From contig NZ_JAHHZM010000002.1 in NCBI RefSeq assembly GCF_018642165.1, positions 1 through 64,000 of the forward strand: DNA of 64,000 bases, read 5' to 3'. The DNA comes from Echinicola shivajiensis (lineage in GTDB: Bacteria > Bacteroidota > Bacteroidia > Cytophagales > Cyclobacteriaceae). A model generated the notes under the pieces. It worked only from the letters and a program-made list of their open reading frames with translations. It did no database searches and was not told where the DNA came from. How positions within the stretch are numbered: the stretch's first letter is position 1; every line of letters starts with the position of its first letter. Both the position numbers and the translations under genes were made by a program. Of the stretch, positions 43,711 through 53,318 are shown piece after piece.

Positions 43711-45117
43711 ATGGAATGGATAGATGTAGGTATTTTTATATTGTATATGATCATTATGCTTGGAGTGGGTTTTTACTTCATGCGAAACAATCAAGGACAG
43801 GAAGATTATTATGTAGGAGGTAGATCTATTGGGCATTGGCATATTGGCCTTTCGGTAGTAGCCACCGATGTGGGAGGAGGCTTTAGCATAGGCTTGGGAG
43901 GTTTGGGATTTGCAATGGGACTTTCAGGGAGCTGGATGCTGTTTACAGGCTTAATTGGAGCTTGGTTGGCAGCTGTTTTTTTGATTCCCAAAGTGAAATC
44001 AAATCCAGCATTTGCTGAATTTTACACCTTTCCCCAGATTTTTCAGTACCTCTTTAATCGACCAGTGGGGATTGCAGCAGGAATCATTTGCTTTGTTGGC
44101 TATTTGGGTTTTACCTCATCCCAATTATTGGCTGGTGCAAAACTGGCCTCAGGAACCTTCAAGGACTTGGACTTGAACCTGGCCCTTTTGATCATGGGGC
44201 TGATTGCTGTGATTTATACCGTTTTGGGCGGATTAAAGGCTGTGATTTACACAGATACCATCCAGTGGGTAATTTTATTGCTTGGTTTTAGTTTAATAGG
44301 CCTTCCTATTTCTTATCATCATGTTGGGGGCTGGGAAGCCATTCATGAAACCCTGCCCAAAGAATTTTTTAGCTTGTCCAATTTGACCTGGCAGGATATG
44401 GCCAATTGGGGAATAACGATCTTGCCCATTTGGTTTGTCGGCATGACCCTTTACCAGCGGATATTCGCCAGTAGGGACGTGAAATCGGCCAAGCGAGCTT
44501 GGTATATAGCGGGACTCTTTGAGTGGCCCATAATGGCCTTTATGGGTGTTTCTCTTGGTTTGTTGGCCAGGGTAGCTTTTGAACAAGGTATGATTGCAGG
44601 TGCCATAGAAGATTTGGACCCTGAGATGGGCTTGCCCATTCTATTAAGTACCGTTTTGCCTGCGGGAATTATGGGATTGATGATGTCTGCTTATTTCTCA
44701 GCAGTGCTTTCTACGGCGGATTCTTGTCTAATGGCTGCCTCAGGAAATTTGACCACGGACCTTTTTGGAAGGTGGTTTGACAAACAGCCTGAAAAAAAAT
44801 CCATGCATTTTAGCCAGTTGTTTACCCTATTGATAGGTGCTCTTGCACTGATTCTAGCCATGCAAATGACCAATGTGCTGGAATTGATGCTTTATTCCTA
44901 TGCCTTTATGGTTTCTGGACTTTTGGTGCCCATTTTAGCAGGTTTGTTTTGGAATAGGAGGAACCCCAAAGCCGCTTTATCCTCAATGATTATTGGGGGG
45001 GGAGTAACTGCAGGTCTGGCACTAAGTGGAATGGCCCTTCCATGGGGTCTGGATGCCAATTTATTTGGTCTTACAGCCTCTTTAGCAGTGTTTTTGCTTA
45101 TAGATAGATTAAATTGA
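43711..45117 (+). CDS. Sodium:solute symporter (SSS family)
   Basis: The 468-residue inner-membrane protein has about 13 TM helices and family motifs including GVGFYFMRNNQGQEDYYVGG near the N terminus, GGLKAVIYTDTIQWVI in the middle, and SAYFSAVLSTADSCLMAASG for the sodium site (about 325-344). Substrates of this family include proline, pantothenate, sugars and amino acids. It is followed after 29 bases by a GNAT acetyltransferase and then a racemase, so an amino acid substrate is likely, by inference. Confidence 0.9.
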   Translation: MEWIDVGIFILYMIIMLGVGFYFMRNNQGQEDYYVGGRSIGHWHIGLSVVATDVGGGFSIGLGGLGFAMGLSGSWMLFTGLIGAWLAAVFLIPKVKSNPAFAEFYTFPQIFQYLFNRPVGIAAGIICFVGYLGFTSSQLLAGAKLASGTFKDLDLNLALLIMGLIAVIYTVLGGLKAVIYTDTIQWVILLLGFSLIGLPISYHHVGGWEAIHETLPKEFFSLSNLTWQDMANWGITILPIWFVGMTLYQRIFASRDVKSAKRAWYIAGLFEWPIMAFMGVSLGLLARVAFEQGMIAGAIEDLDPEMGLPILLSTVLPAGIMGLMMSAYFSAVLSTADSCLMAASGNLTTDLFGRWFDKQPEKKSMHFSQLFTLLIGALALILAMQMTNVLELMLYSYAFMVSGLLVPILAGLFWNRRNPKAALSSMIIGGGVTAGLALSGMALPWGLDANLFGLTASLAVFLLIDRLN

Positions 45118-45146
45118 TCAGTTAGAATTAATAAAAATAAGATAAG

Positions 45147-45584
45147 ATGAAAATAGAGACACTCTCAACCATTGATAATGCGACCTTTTTACAAAAAACT
45201 GAAATTGCTGATTTTCTTTTTAAGCATCTTGAGCAATATGGGGACCCTCATGAGGACATCATGAAGTGTTTGGATTACGCCTTGGATTTGGCTGGGGACA
45301 AGGGAGGATTTGTGGTTATGAGCCGCGAAAAAGGAAAGATTGTGGGAGCGGTAGTGGTGAATAAAACAGGAATGTCTGGGTATATTCCAGAAAATATTTT
45401 AGTTTATATAGCCGTCGACTCCAATCAAAGGGGCAAAGGTGTAGGTAAAAAATTAATGAAAACAGCCATAGATATGGCCAATGGGGATATAGCACTTCAT
45501 GTAGAGGCCGACAATCCTGCTAGAAAACTCTACGAAAAACTAGGTTTTACCAATAAGTACCTCGAAATGAGGTTGAAGAAATAA
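45147..45584 (+). CDS. GNAT family N-acetyltransferase
   Basis: This 145-residue acetyltransferase has the acetyl-CoA pyrophosphate loop SNQRGKGVGKKLM (about 91-103) after the strand VYIAV, and the C-terminal NPARKLYEKLGFTNKY typical of GNATs. An uncommon N-terminal helix region precedes it (residues 1-40). The substrate is unknown. The racemase gene starts 1 base after its stop, which strongly implies shared function, perhaps acetylation of an amino acid that the racemase also handles. Confidence 0.88.
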   Translation: MKIETLSTIDNATFLQKTEIADFLFKHLEQYGDPHEDIMKCLDYALDLAGDKGGFVVMSREKGKIVGAVVVNKTGMSGYIPENILVYIAVDSNQRGKGVGKKLMKTAIDMANGDIALHVEADNPARKLYEKLGFTNKYLEMRLKK

Positions 45585-45585
45585 A

Positions 45586-46656
45586 ATGGCATTTCTAAAT
45601 CTGTATAAGGATAACCTGAAAAGGAATTTTGAATTTCTACGTCTTAAATTCAATGAAAATAATGTCGCCTGGGGAGCCGTTTCCAAGTTGCTTTGTGGAA
45701 ACGAAATTTACATAAAAGAGCTAATCGATTTGGGCATAGATGAAATACATGACTCCAGGATAAGCAACCTTGCTAAGGTGAAAGAAATCGATGAAAACAT
45801 AAAAACCGTTTATATCAAGCCTCCTTCCAAACGAAACCTAGCAGATGTAGTGACTTATGCAGATGTCAGTTTAAACAGCGAATTGAATACGATAAAATGG
45901 ATTAGTGAAGAGGCTGTAAAACAGGGGAAGAAACACCAGATCATTATTATGGTAGAAACTGGTGACTTGCGAGAGGGAGTGATGGGAGAGGACTTGGTAG
46001 AGTTTTATGCAAAGATTTTTAGGTTACCCAATGTGGAGGTCATCGGCCTGGGGACCAACTTAAATTGCCTAAATGGGGTAATGCCTTCCACGGACAAATT
46101 AATTCAATTGTCACTTTATAAGCAGATCATTGAATTGAAATTCAATAAAGAAATTCCATGGGTTTCTGCAGGTACTTCGGTGACAATCCCCCTGATGCTG
46201 AACCATCAACTACCTAAGGGTGTCAATCATTTTAGAGTAGGAGAGACGCTGTATTTTGGTGTTAATCTTTTTGATGATTCAATCATAGAAGGGATGAATG
46301 ATGGGGTTTTTGAATTATGTGCAGAAATCATCGAATTGCAGGAAAAGCCACTGTTGCCCACAGGGAATTTAGCGGCCAATCCACAAGGGGAAGTTACTGA
46401 AATTGACGAATCCTTATATGGTCAATCTTCCTACAGGGGAATATTGGATTTGGGATTGTTGGATGTGGATCCCAAGTATTTGATATATGATAAGGATGAA
46501 TTTGAAGTATTGGGAGGAAGTTCTGATATGTTGATCCTTGATTTGGGGAAAAATCCCAAAAGCTATCAAGTAGGGGACTTAATCCGCTTTAAACTAAAAT
46601 ATATGGGGGCTTTGGCCATCCTTAATTCGTACTATATTGAGAAGAGAGTTAAGTAG
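45586..46656 (+). CDS. Alanine/ornithine racemase-like PLP enzyme
   Basis: The 356-residue fold-type III PLP enzyme resembles the Orr (ornithine racemase) branch of the alanine racemase family. The likely PLP lysine is K34 in GAVSKLLCGN, replacing the usual AVVKANAYG context. Later markers are MVETGDLREGVMGED (about 126-140), GLGTNLNC (about 155-162), the SAGTSVTIP phosphate-binding region and FRVGETLYFG. It is the third gene of the symporter operon. The substrate, and whether it racemises free amino acids, are open. Confidence 0.82.
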   Translation: MAFLNLYKDNLKRNFEFLRLKFNENNVAWGAVSKLLCGNEIYIKELIDLGIDEIHDSRISNLAKVKEIDENIKTVYIKPPSKRNLADVVTYADVSLNSELNTIKWISEEAVKQGKKHQIIIMVETGDLREGVMGEDLVEFYAKIFRLPNVEVIGLGTNLNCLNGVMPSTDKLIQLSLYKQIIELKFNKEIPWVSAGTSVTIPLMLNHQLPKGVNHFRVGETLYFGVNLFDDSIIEGMNDGVFELCAEIIELQEKPLLPTGNLAANPQGEVTEIDESLYGQSSYRGILDLGLLDVDPKYLIYDKDEFEVLGGSSDMLILDLGKNPKSYQVGDLIRFKLKYMGALAILNSYYIEKRVK

Positions 46657-46765
46657 GTGTTATTGAGGTTTTAAGGTGTTAAAAAAGTAGGCCTTAACAA
46701 TAATATCAATTTGTATGGAAGTCTTTTTGGCATGGAATTCGTGTAGGTATGGATGAACCAACTAT

Positions 46766-47380
46766 ATGAATGACATGAAAAAGGTAATTTTTGCTTTTAT
46801 CGCAGTAACATTATTTGCTTGGGATGCCAATGCACAAATGAGAACTCCAGCGAGTGCTCAGGTGAGTAATTTTGGTATCCGTGGAGGAGCCAGTTTCTTT
46901 AACTGGGGCGGAGATGATGGGTCCAATAACGATTATACCAATAGGGCAGGTTTTCATGCAGGTATTTATGGAAATATGTTCGTTACTGATAATTTTGCCA
47001 TAGAGCCAGGGGCTTATTATTCCCAAAAGGGAACAGCGGCTGACAATTTCGCGGATTCCAGAACTGTACTAAGTTATGTGGATGTGCCTATTCTGTTGAG
47101 GTTTTATGCCAGTGATGGATTTAATGTCTTTGCAGGTCCTCAAGGATCCATCCTAGTGGATTCAAAATTTGAGGGTGATGCTTTTGGATCTACTTTTGAA
47201 TGGGAAAGAGATGATATTAATGATTTAGATGCTGGTTTGGTATTCGGTCTAGGTTATAACCTTCCTGTTGGATTAAATGTTCAAGGCAGTTATGATCTGG
47301 GTTTAACCCCTGTTTTCAAGGATTCTGATGCCAAAGTCTATAATAGAGGATTCAAAGTTTCCTTAGGATATAGTTTCTAA
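46766..47380 (+). CDS. Outer-membrane beta-barrel protein (paralogue 1)
   Basis: The 204-residue protein has a signal peptide (MKKVIFAFIAVTLFAWDANAQ after an optional MND) and a small porin-like barrel with alternating strands ending in a C-terminal aromatic residue (SLGYSF). FGIRGGASFF, IEPGAYYSQKG, VDVPILLRF, VFAGPQGS and LNVQGSYDLGL are the usual conserved strands of the OMP_b-brl_2 family. ATG 46775 is an equally good start. It is followed by a terminator, then a shorter paralogue. Such barrels have unknown transport roles. Confidence 0.88.
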   Translation: MNDMKKVIFAFIAVTLFAWDANAQMRTPASAQVSNFGIRGGASFFNWGGDDGSNNDYTNRAGFHAGIYGNMFVTDNFAIEPGAYYSQKGTAADNFADSRTVLSYVDVPILLRFYASDGFNVFAGPQGSILVDSKFEGDAFGSTFEWERDDINDLDAGLVFGLGYNLPVGLNVQGSYDLGLTPVFKDSDAKVYNRGFKVSLGYSF

Positions 47381-47397
47381 TAGATAGATGAAAAGAG

Positions 47398-47430
47398 AAA
47401 GGTTTTACTGAAAAGTGAAACCTTTTTTTT
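47398..47430 (+). terminator. Terminator of beta-barrel paralogue 1
   Basis: AAAGGTTTTAC (47398-47408) pairs with GTGAAACCTTT (47415-47425, one wobble) and is followed by T residues. Confidence 0.85.
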
Positions 47431-47599
47431 ATTTGTATAGTTTTGTTATAATTAAATATTTGACTTTATAGTATTATTTTTTCATTGAATATTAATATAG
47501 TACCACTATCGCCTTGTTGATTTATTTTTCTGGACATTGTGTAAGGATTCTTCATTTGCTGGATTTGACTCTTTGAAGTAACCATAAACCAATAAAACC

Positions 47600-48148
47600 A
47601 TGAAAACACAGTTAATTATTATTATGATTCTCCTGCTGGTAGGATACCAAGAGGTGAAGGCCCAAACGGGGATAAGGGCTGGATGGAATTACCCTGAAAT
47701 ACATGATATCAGCTCCGACAGGAATTCAGGCTTTCATGCCGGGGTTTATAAAAAGATTAAATTATTGGGATTATTAGGAATTGAGCCAAGTATCCAATAT
47801 TCTCAAAAGGGTGGAAAAATCGACGATGCGGGAACGAATGGAAAGGAAAGACTGCATTATATTGACGTTCCGGTATTGGTCCGCTTAGGCTTTATTCCTC
47901 TGATCAATATTTTTGCGGGACCACAGGCATCCTTTCTTGTTGCAAGAAAATATGAGGGAGTGACAGATATATCTTCAATAAATGAACTTTCGAAGTTTGA
48001 CTTTGGGGGAGTAGTAGGAGTAGGGGTAAATCTTCCTTTAGGTTTTAATGTCCAAGGAAGCTATGATTTTGCTTTCTCTGATTTGAATTATAATAATATA
48101 GATACAAAAAACAAGCTATTTAAGCTGTCCATTGGGAAGACATTTTAG
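47600..48148 (+). CDS. Outer-membrane beta-barrel protein (paralogue 2)
   Basis: The 182-residue barrel has a signal peptide (MKTQLIIIMILLLVGYQEVKAQ) and shares with its upstream neighbour the order GIRAGWN, GFHAGVY, GIEPSIQYSQKGG, YIDVPVLVRL, IFAGPQASFLV, GVNLPLGFNVQGSYDFAF, so it is a tandem duplicate. It is about 20 residues shorter. A 170-base spacer after the first gene's terminator implies its own promoter. Confidence 0.87.
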   Translation: MKTQLIIIMILLLVGYQEVKAQTGIRAGWNYPEIHDISSDRNSGFHAGVYKKIKLLGLLGIEPSIQYSQKGGKIDDAGTNGKERLHYIDVPVLVRLGFIPLINIFAGPQASFLVARKYEGVTDISSINELSKFDFGGVVGVGVNLPLGFNVQGSYDFAFSDLNYNNIDTKNKLFKLSIGKTF

Positions 48149-48168
48149 TCTTAAGCCAAACTTGTTTT

Positions 48169-48197
48169 AGCCTGTTCTTTTCTTTGAACAGGCTTTT
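48169..48197 (+). terminator. Terminator of beta-barrel paralogue 2
   Basis: A stem AGCCTGTTC (48169-48177) / GAACAGGCT (48186-48194) is followed by a short T run. Confidence 0.8.
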
Positions 48198-48248
48198 ACT
48201 TTATATTTTTTGTAAATTATACTTTCTCCATCAAATCCTTAAATAGAT

Positions 48249-49322
48249 ATGCACCGTCGTCAATTTATCCAAAGAACAAGTTTAGCAACAGCTGCCATGT
48301 CATTTCCGAATATTTCAATAGGTAAAACAAAAGACAAATTAGGGGTGGCCTTGGTAGGACTTGGTGGGTATAGTACCGGACAACTTGCCCCAGCACTGGA
48401 AATGACGGAACATTGTTATTTGGCAGGAATAGTTACGGGAACTCCAGCAAAAGCAGCTTCATGGCAAGAAAAGTATAAAATACCTGATAAAAATATCTAT
48501 AACTATAAGAATTTCGAATCGATAGCTGATAATCCGGATATCGATGTGGTTTATGTGGTTTTGCCCAATAGCATGCATACGGAGTTTGCCATAAAAGCTG
48601 CTGAAGCTGGAAAGCATGTTTGGTGTGAAAAGCCCATGGCCAAAACAGTCAAGGAGTGTCAGGCAATTATTGATGCATGTAAGAAAAATAAAGCCAAATT
48701 AAGTATAGGCTATCGCATGCAGCATGAACCAAATACCAAGCGACTAAGGGAGTTTGTCAAAAATCAGAAATATGGGGACTTAAGGATGATGGAGGCCGTT
48801 GCAGGATTTAATATGAGCAGCACCGGCATATGGAGATTGGACAAGGAAATGGGAGGCGGAGCAATGTATGATATGGGTGTTTATCCCATCAATGCTGTGA
48901 GATACTTAAGTGGTCTAGAGCCCATTTCAGTTATGGCTTATGAAAGCAAGCGTCGACCTGAAATGTTTTCCGAAGTGGATGAGACCATGAATTATATTTT
49001 GGAGTTTCCCGGTGGATTGATGGCCAATTGTGCTACCAGTTTTGGGATTAATATGGGAAGGTTAACAGTAACTTGCGGTAGAGGTAATTTCAGATTGGAA
49101 CCCTTTCAGTCCTATGGTGGAATAAAAGGCCATACCAGTGACGGAATTCAATTTTCTGATAAAGTAAAAAGTCAACAGGCTGTACAGATGGATGACGATG
49201 CACTGGCTATTATCAATGATAAGGACGTGATGGTCCCAGGTGAAGAAGGTTTAAAGGATATAAAAGTGGTGGAGGCTGCTTTTAGATCTGCCAAGGAAGG
49301 GAGGAGAATAGTAATAGATTAA
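48249..49322 (+). CDS. Gfo/Idh/MocA oxidoreductase with Tat-type leader
   Basis: The 357-residue NAD(P)-dependent oxidoreductase starts MHRRQFIQRTSLATAAMSFP, a twin-arginine leader, so it is probably exported folded to the periplasm with bound cofactor, as is glucose-fructose oxidoreductase. The Rossmann motif is VALVGLGGYSTGQL (about 33-46), and the family EKP motif is in WCEKPMAKT (about 125). A GYRMQHEPNTKRL segment follows. It lies between the beta-barrel genes and the fructan locus, in the opposite direction to the latter. The substrate is unknown but a sugar is likely. Confidence 0.9.
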   Translation: MHRRQFIQRTSLATAAMSFPNISIGKTKDKLGVALVGLGGYSTGQLAPALEMTEHCYLAGIVTGTPAKAASWQEKYKIPDKNIYNYKNFESIADNPDIDVVYVVLPNSMHTEFAIKAAEAGKHVWCEKPMAKTVKECQAIIDACKKNKAKLSIGYRMQHEPNTKRLREFVKNQKYGDLRMMEAVAGFNMSSTGIWRLDKEMGGGAMYDMGVYPINAVRYLSGLEPISVMAYESKRRPEMFSEVDETMNYILEFPGGLMANCATSFGINMGRLTVTCGRGNFRLEPFQSYGGIKGHTSDGIQFSDKVKSQQAVQMDDDALAIINDKDVMVPGEEGLKDIKVVEAAFRSAKEGRRIVID

Positions 49323-49427
49323 GAGGAGCTTATATAAATTTTAATAAGCGAGGAGGGATTGAAAATTTATTTAAAATCATCAATCCCACCTGCTGCCAAT
49401 AGAATAGGTTTTCAATTGATAGTAAAA

Positions 49428-50309
49428 TTAAGCATTTTGGATCTTTGAAATGTCCTCTATTTCATATTGTGGAGTGCCGCCCTTATTGGTGGCAACCAAG
49501 GCTCCAAGTGCACAAGCGAAATCCAATATTTCTTTGGGTGAATCACCTGAAAGTGACTTGTAGATAAAACCGCTCAAAAAAGCATCGCCAGACCCAACGG
49601 TGTCTTCTACCTTGACTTTATAGCCTGGGTGAGAATAGCTTTTTTCTCCATCAAAAATAATGGCTCCGGCACTTCCTTTGGTAACACAAATCATTCGTAA
49701 TTCAAAGATTTCTGTTAATCTTTCTAAAGCTTTATCCCAGTCCTTGGCCAACTTGAAAATATCGATGAGCAGGTCCAACTCATCATCGTTGATTTTAAGA
49801 ATATCTGCTTTTTTTAATAATTTTTCTAGAAGTGAAGCTTCAAAATAAGGAGCTCTTAAGTTGATGTCAAGAATTTTTAAAACCGGCGTTTCCAAAAGTT
49901 TAAAGAGGGTGGTGCGACTATCTTCACTTCGAGCAGCTAAACTACCAAAGATAAAGGCATCCGCCTTATCCACCTTTTGTTGCATTTCCTTTGTCCATTG
50001 GATAAAATCCCAGGCCACGGGTTCTACAATCTCATATTTGATATTTTCCTTATCAGTATCATCCACCAGTACCCTGCTGGTATCATAATGTTCATCCATT
50101 TGTACCAGATCAGTATTTAAGGATTTTGATTCAACGAAGTCAATAAGCTCTTTTCCCCAATTATCATTGCCAATGCGTGAGATAAAGGAAGTTTCCAGTC
50201 CTAGGTACTGGGTATGTAGGGCTACGTTCATGGGAGCCCCGCCTGGAATGCTCTTGTCAGAAAAGCAATCCCAAAGCATTTCGCCGAAGATGACAATTTT
50301 CTTATGCAT
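49428..50309 (-). CDS. PfkB family fructokinase
   Basis: The 293-residue ribokinase-fold carbohydrate kinase has an N-terminal GGAPMNVALHTQYLG substrate site (about 18-32) and the C-terminal catalytic DTVGSGDAFLSGF with the catalytic Asp (about 245-257). Position after the MFS sugar transporter, with an 8-base overlap, and downstream of two GH32 genes makes fructose the most likely substrate. It is the last gene of the fructan locus. Confidence 0.9.
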   Translation of the reverse strand: MHKKIVIFGEMLWDCFSDKSIPGGAPMNVALHTQYLGLETSFISRIGNDNWGKELIDFVESKSLNTDLVQMDEHYDTSRVLVDDTDKENIKYEIVEPVAWDFIQWTKEMQQKVDKADAFIFGSLAARSEDSRTTLFKLLETPVLKILDINLRAPYFEASLLEKLLKKADILKINDDELDLLIDIFKLAKDWDKALERLTEIFELRMICVTKGSAGAIIFDGEKSYSHPGYKVKVEDTVGSGDAFLSGFIYKSLSGDSPKEILDFACALGALVATNKGGTPQYEIEDISKIQNA

Positions 50310-51645
50310 TGCTTGTGATCATATCTTGTTGAATTTCTTCCAAAGAACGGCCCTTGGTTTCCGGCATTTTGGTCAATACCCAAACTAATTGTAAGCCCAT
50401 CATCAAAGCGAAGAAGCCAAAGATGCTCACTGCTCCAAAGGTGTTGGCAAAGAAGGGAAAGACATTCGCTATAATTGCAGCCAGAATCCAATGGGTAAAG
50501 CAGCCTATTGACTGACCATAAGCCCTGGTTTCATTAGGGAATACTTCCGCAATAAACACCCAGATTACACTGCCTTGCCCCACAGCATGAGAGGCAATGA
50601 ACATAAATACAAATACGGGCAAATAGGACGGAGGGATGGCACCTCCAGAAAAGGAGTAGGCAATTAAGATTAGGGAGAAAATATAGCCTATTGAGCCTAT
50701 CAACATTAGTTTTTTCCTGCCTATCCTATCGATAAGATAAAGCCCCAACATGGTGGCTATCATGTTTACCGCACCAATTCCAATAGTAGATAATAAGGCA
50801 CTCTCAGCATCTATACCGGCCATTTCAAATACTCTCGGGGCAAAGTAGATAATGGCATTGATGCCTGAAAGCTGGTTAAACATGGCGATCATTACTGCCA
50901 ACAATGTGGTCTTGATATGGCCATGTTTGAATAGGACCGAAAAACCTACTTTTATCTTTTCCCTGTTTCTTTCTTCTATGGCCAACCTGATGGCCTCATC
51001 CACTCCTTCAGGGTCTGTTTTTGTCAAGATCTCGGTAGCTTCTTTTACATTGTTCTGATGGGCAATAAGCCACCTGGGACTCTTTGGAACCTTAATGGTC
51101 AGCACAGTATAAATCAGTGCGGGTATGGCTTCCATGCCCATCATCCATCTCCAGCTTTCATTGAGATTGGCTGTTTCTATCAAGTAATTGGAGAAATAGG
51201 CCATAAGGATCCCGAACACAATATTGAACTGAAAGAGGGCTACCAGCACTCCTCTATTTTTTGCTGGAGCAATCTCACTGATGTACATGGGAGCAACTAC
51301 TGAAGAAGCTCCTACTCCAAGACCACCAATGAATCTAAGGACCATAAAAGTGATGACATCTGGGGCCAAAGCTGAGCCAAGGGCAGAGACAAAGTAGAGT
51401 AGGCCAATCCATAACAAAGATTTTTTACGGCCATACTTGTCAGCAGGGACACCTCCAAACAGGGCACCGATCACCGTACCATAAAGGGCAATAGCGACAG
51501 CCATGCCGTGGGTCCAATCACTGAGCTGCCATTTTTCCTGAATAAACCTTTCAGCTCCTGATATTACTGCAGTATCAAAGCCAAACAGAAAACCTCCCAA
51601 AGCGGCTACTATAGAGAGAAAAATTACGTACTTTTTACTATTCAT
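50302..51645 (-). CDS. MFS sugar porter (probable fructose importer)
   Basis: The 447-residue sugar porter has 12 TM helices and the family motifs: GFDTAVISGA in TM1, DKYGRKKSLL and DRIGRKKLML in loops 2-3 and 8-9, VPKSPRWL after TM6, and PETKGRSLEEI at the end. Placement between GH32 enzymes and a fructokinase suggests proton-coupled fructose (or sucrose/oligofructose) uptake across the inner membrane. It is the counterpart of the inner-membrane importer in Bacteroides fructan loci. Confidence 0.92.
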   Translation of the reverse strand: MNSKKYVIFLSIVAALGGFLFGFDTAVISGAERFIQEKWQLSDWTHGMAVAIALYGTVIGALFGGVPADKYGRKKSLLWIGLLYFVSALGSALAPDVITFMVLRFIGGLGVGASSVVAPMYISEIAPAKNRGVLVALFQFNIVFGILMAYFSNYLIETANLNESWRWMMGMEAIPALIYTVLTIKVPKSPRWLIAHQNNVKEATEILTKTDPEGVDEAIRLAIEERNREKIKVGFSVLFKHGHIKTTLLAVMIAMFNQLSGINAIIYFAPRVFEMAGIDAESALLSTIGIGAVNMIATMLGLYLIDRIGRKKLMLIGSIGYIFSLILIAYSFSGGAIPPSYLPVFVFMFIASHAVGQGSVIWVFIAEVFPNETRAYGQSIGCFTHWILAAIIANVFPFFANTFGAVSIFGFFALMMGLQLVWVLTKMPETKGRSLEEIQQDMITSNA

Positions 51646-51724
51646 TTTTGGTTGCTTTTTGGGCTATTTGCTAAAACTAGCTACAAGATAGCTTAATTAT
51701 AATATTTTCTTATTCTTATTTCTT

Positions 51725-53230
51725 TTACCAAGTAGAATTCAAATAATGGACTTCGCCATTATTTTCTATTCCTTCCAAGTCCAGTTTTAATAAGGGAGAA
51801 TTAGGGAATAATATCTCTGTTAATACCAGTTCTCCATCATTGAAAAAGATCTCCAATGAGGATTTATCTGAATAAATACTGATATCATAAATCTCAAGGC
51901 CATTTAAGGGAGCTTCATGTATAGCTTGGAATTCCTGATTGAACTCTACCTGCCCTGATTTACTTCTATCAAAAACAATTTTGTCCTCTTGAATCTTTAA
52001 CACCACTTCTTCTTCAAGTGCATTACTGAGCTTGATAGTAGCTGAGCTTCCCTCGGTTTTTTTTAGATCCAAGTGGAAAAGCCCATCTCTTAATAAGTGG
52101 CTCGTGGCTTCAATTTTTTCCGAATTGTCGTAAAGTGTTTTAATTTCTTTGACTGGTCTGGAAGCCAATAAATCTTTTCCCTCTAAATTAAATAGTTCCA
52201 AATTTCTGGGCAAGGTCATGGCGGATCTCCAGACGTTGGTAGGTACTACATTGGCATATTGCCAGTTGCTCATCCAGCCTAAAAACAACCTTCTACCATC
52301 CGATTTAGGTATATCAGACCAGGTGACCCCAGCGTAATTATCAGCACCATAGTCAATCCATTTTATTTCATTGCCATCAGCACTAAAACTTTTTCCATCA
52401 AAATTTCCCGTAAAATATTGAGTGGCTGAACCTCCGTTTGGTCCTCCTGGGTTTATACTTACTAATAGCACCCATTTTTCATGCCCCTCCTGATCCATTA
52501 AAGGAAACAAATCAGGACATTCCCATACACCCCCGTAAGATGCCCAGGTAGGATTAAAATCACTTTCATGTTCCCAGTCCAATAGGTTAGGGGAGGAATA
52601 AAAGCTGATTTTGTTTTTTACAGCCAAGGTCATGATCCATTTACCTGTGCCATCTCCAAGGTCATACCAACTGACCTTTGGATCCCTAAAATCGGGGATC
52701 CCAGGGTTTTCAAGAACTGGATTGTTTTCATATTTTGTCCAAGTTCTGCCCTTATCATTACTATAAGCAATTCCCTGGGTTTGGCTCTTTTCTGGATGAT
52801 GGTAGGTGAAAATAGCTATCATAGGATTTTTTCCTCCTTCCCCTAGTCCGCTGGTATTTCCCTTGTCAATAACAGCACTTCCCGAAAATATAGTACCTAA
52901 GCTATCAGGATATAGGGCAATTGGAAGATGTTCCCAATGTAGCATATCAGAGGAAACTGCATGACCCCAGTGCATTGGCCCCCAAACATTGCTGTCAGGA
53001 TTATGTTGGTAAAAAAGATGGTATTCCCCATCCAGATACACCATTCCATTGGGATCATTCATCCAGTTTTTTGCTGGGGTGAAATGATATTGCGGACGGT
53101 AAGCTTCATCAAAAACAGGGTTGCTATCTGGGATTTGTACCTCAGTTTTTTGCTCTTTTTTGTTCTCAGAACATGCTGTAAACGCAACAGTTATGAGTAG
53201 ATATACAATGGGTTTGAATGGAGTTTTCAT
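51725..53230 (-). CDS. GH32 fructan hydrolase, lipoprotein
   Basis: The 501-residue beta-fructosidase has a lipobox (VAFTAC, Cys20) and a five-bladed propeller with nucleophile D59 in WMNDPNG, the transition-state D183 in RDPK and acid/base E237 in WECPD, followed by a C-terminal beta-sandwich (about 370-500). The chain is intact. As a lipoprotein it probably works at the outer membrane or in the periplasm, cutting inulin- or levan-type chains or sucrose. Endo or exo action cannot be judged. It is downstream of the second GH32 gene, 88 bases apart. Confidence 0.95.
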   Translation of the reverse strand: MKTPFKPIVYLLITVAFTACSENKKEQKTEVQIPDSNPVFDEAYRPQYHFTPAKNWMNDPNGMVYLDGEYHLFYQHNPDSNVWGPMHWGHAVSSDMLHWEHLPIALYPDSLGTIFSGSAVIDKGNTSGLGEGGKNPMIAIFTYHHPEKSQTQGIAYSNDKGRTWTKYENNPVLENPGIPDFRDPKVSWYDLGDGTGKWIMTLAVKNKISFYSSPNLLDWEHESDFNPTWASYGGVWECPDLFPLMDQEGHEKWVLLVSINPGGPNGGSATQYFTGNFDGKSFSADGNEIKWIDYGADNYAGVTWSDIPKSDGRRLFLGWMSNWQYANVVPTNVWRSAMTLPRNLELFNLEGKDLLASRPVKEIKTLYDNSEKIEATSHLLRDGLFHLDLKKTEGSSATIKLSNALEEEVVLKIQEDKIVFDRSKSGQVEFNQEFQAIHEAPLNGLEIYDISIYSDKSSLEIFFNDGELVLTEILFPNSPLLKLDLEGIENNGEVHYLNSTW

Positions 53231-53318
53231 GGTTTTTCGTTATTTTAGGTTTCATCTGAACTACTGTTATAGTGGTCGTATTAAGTTAAGAAACTAGGTC
53301 TAAAATACTTCTATAGGC

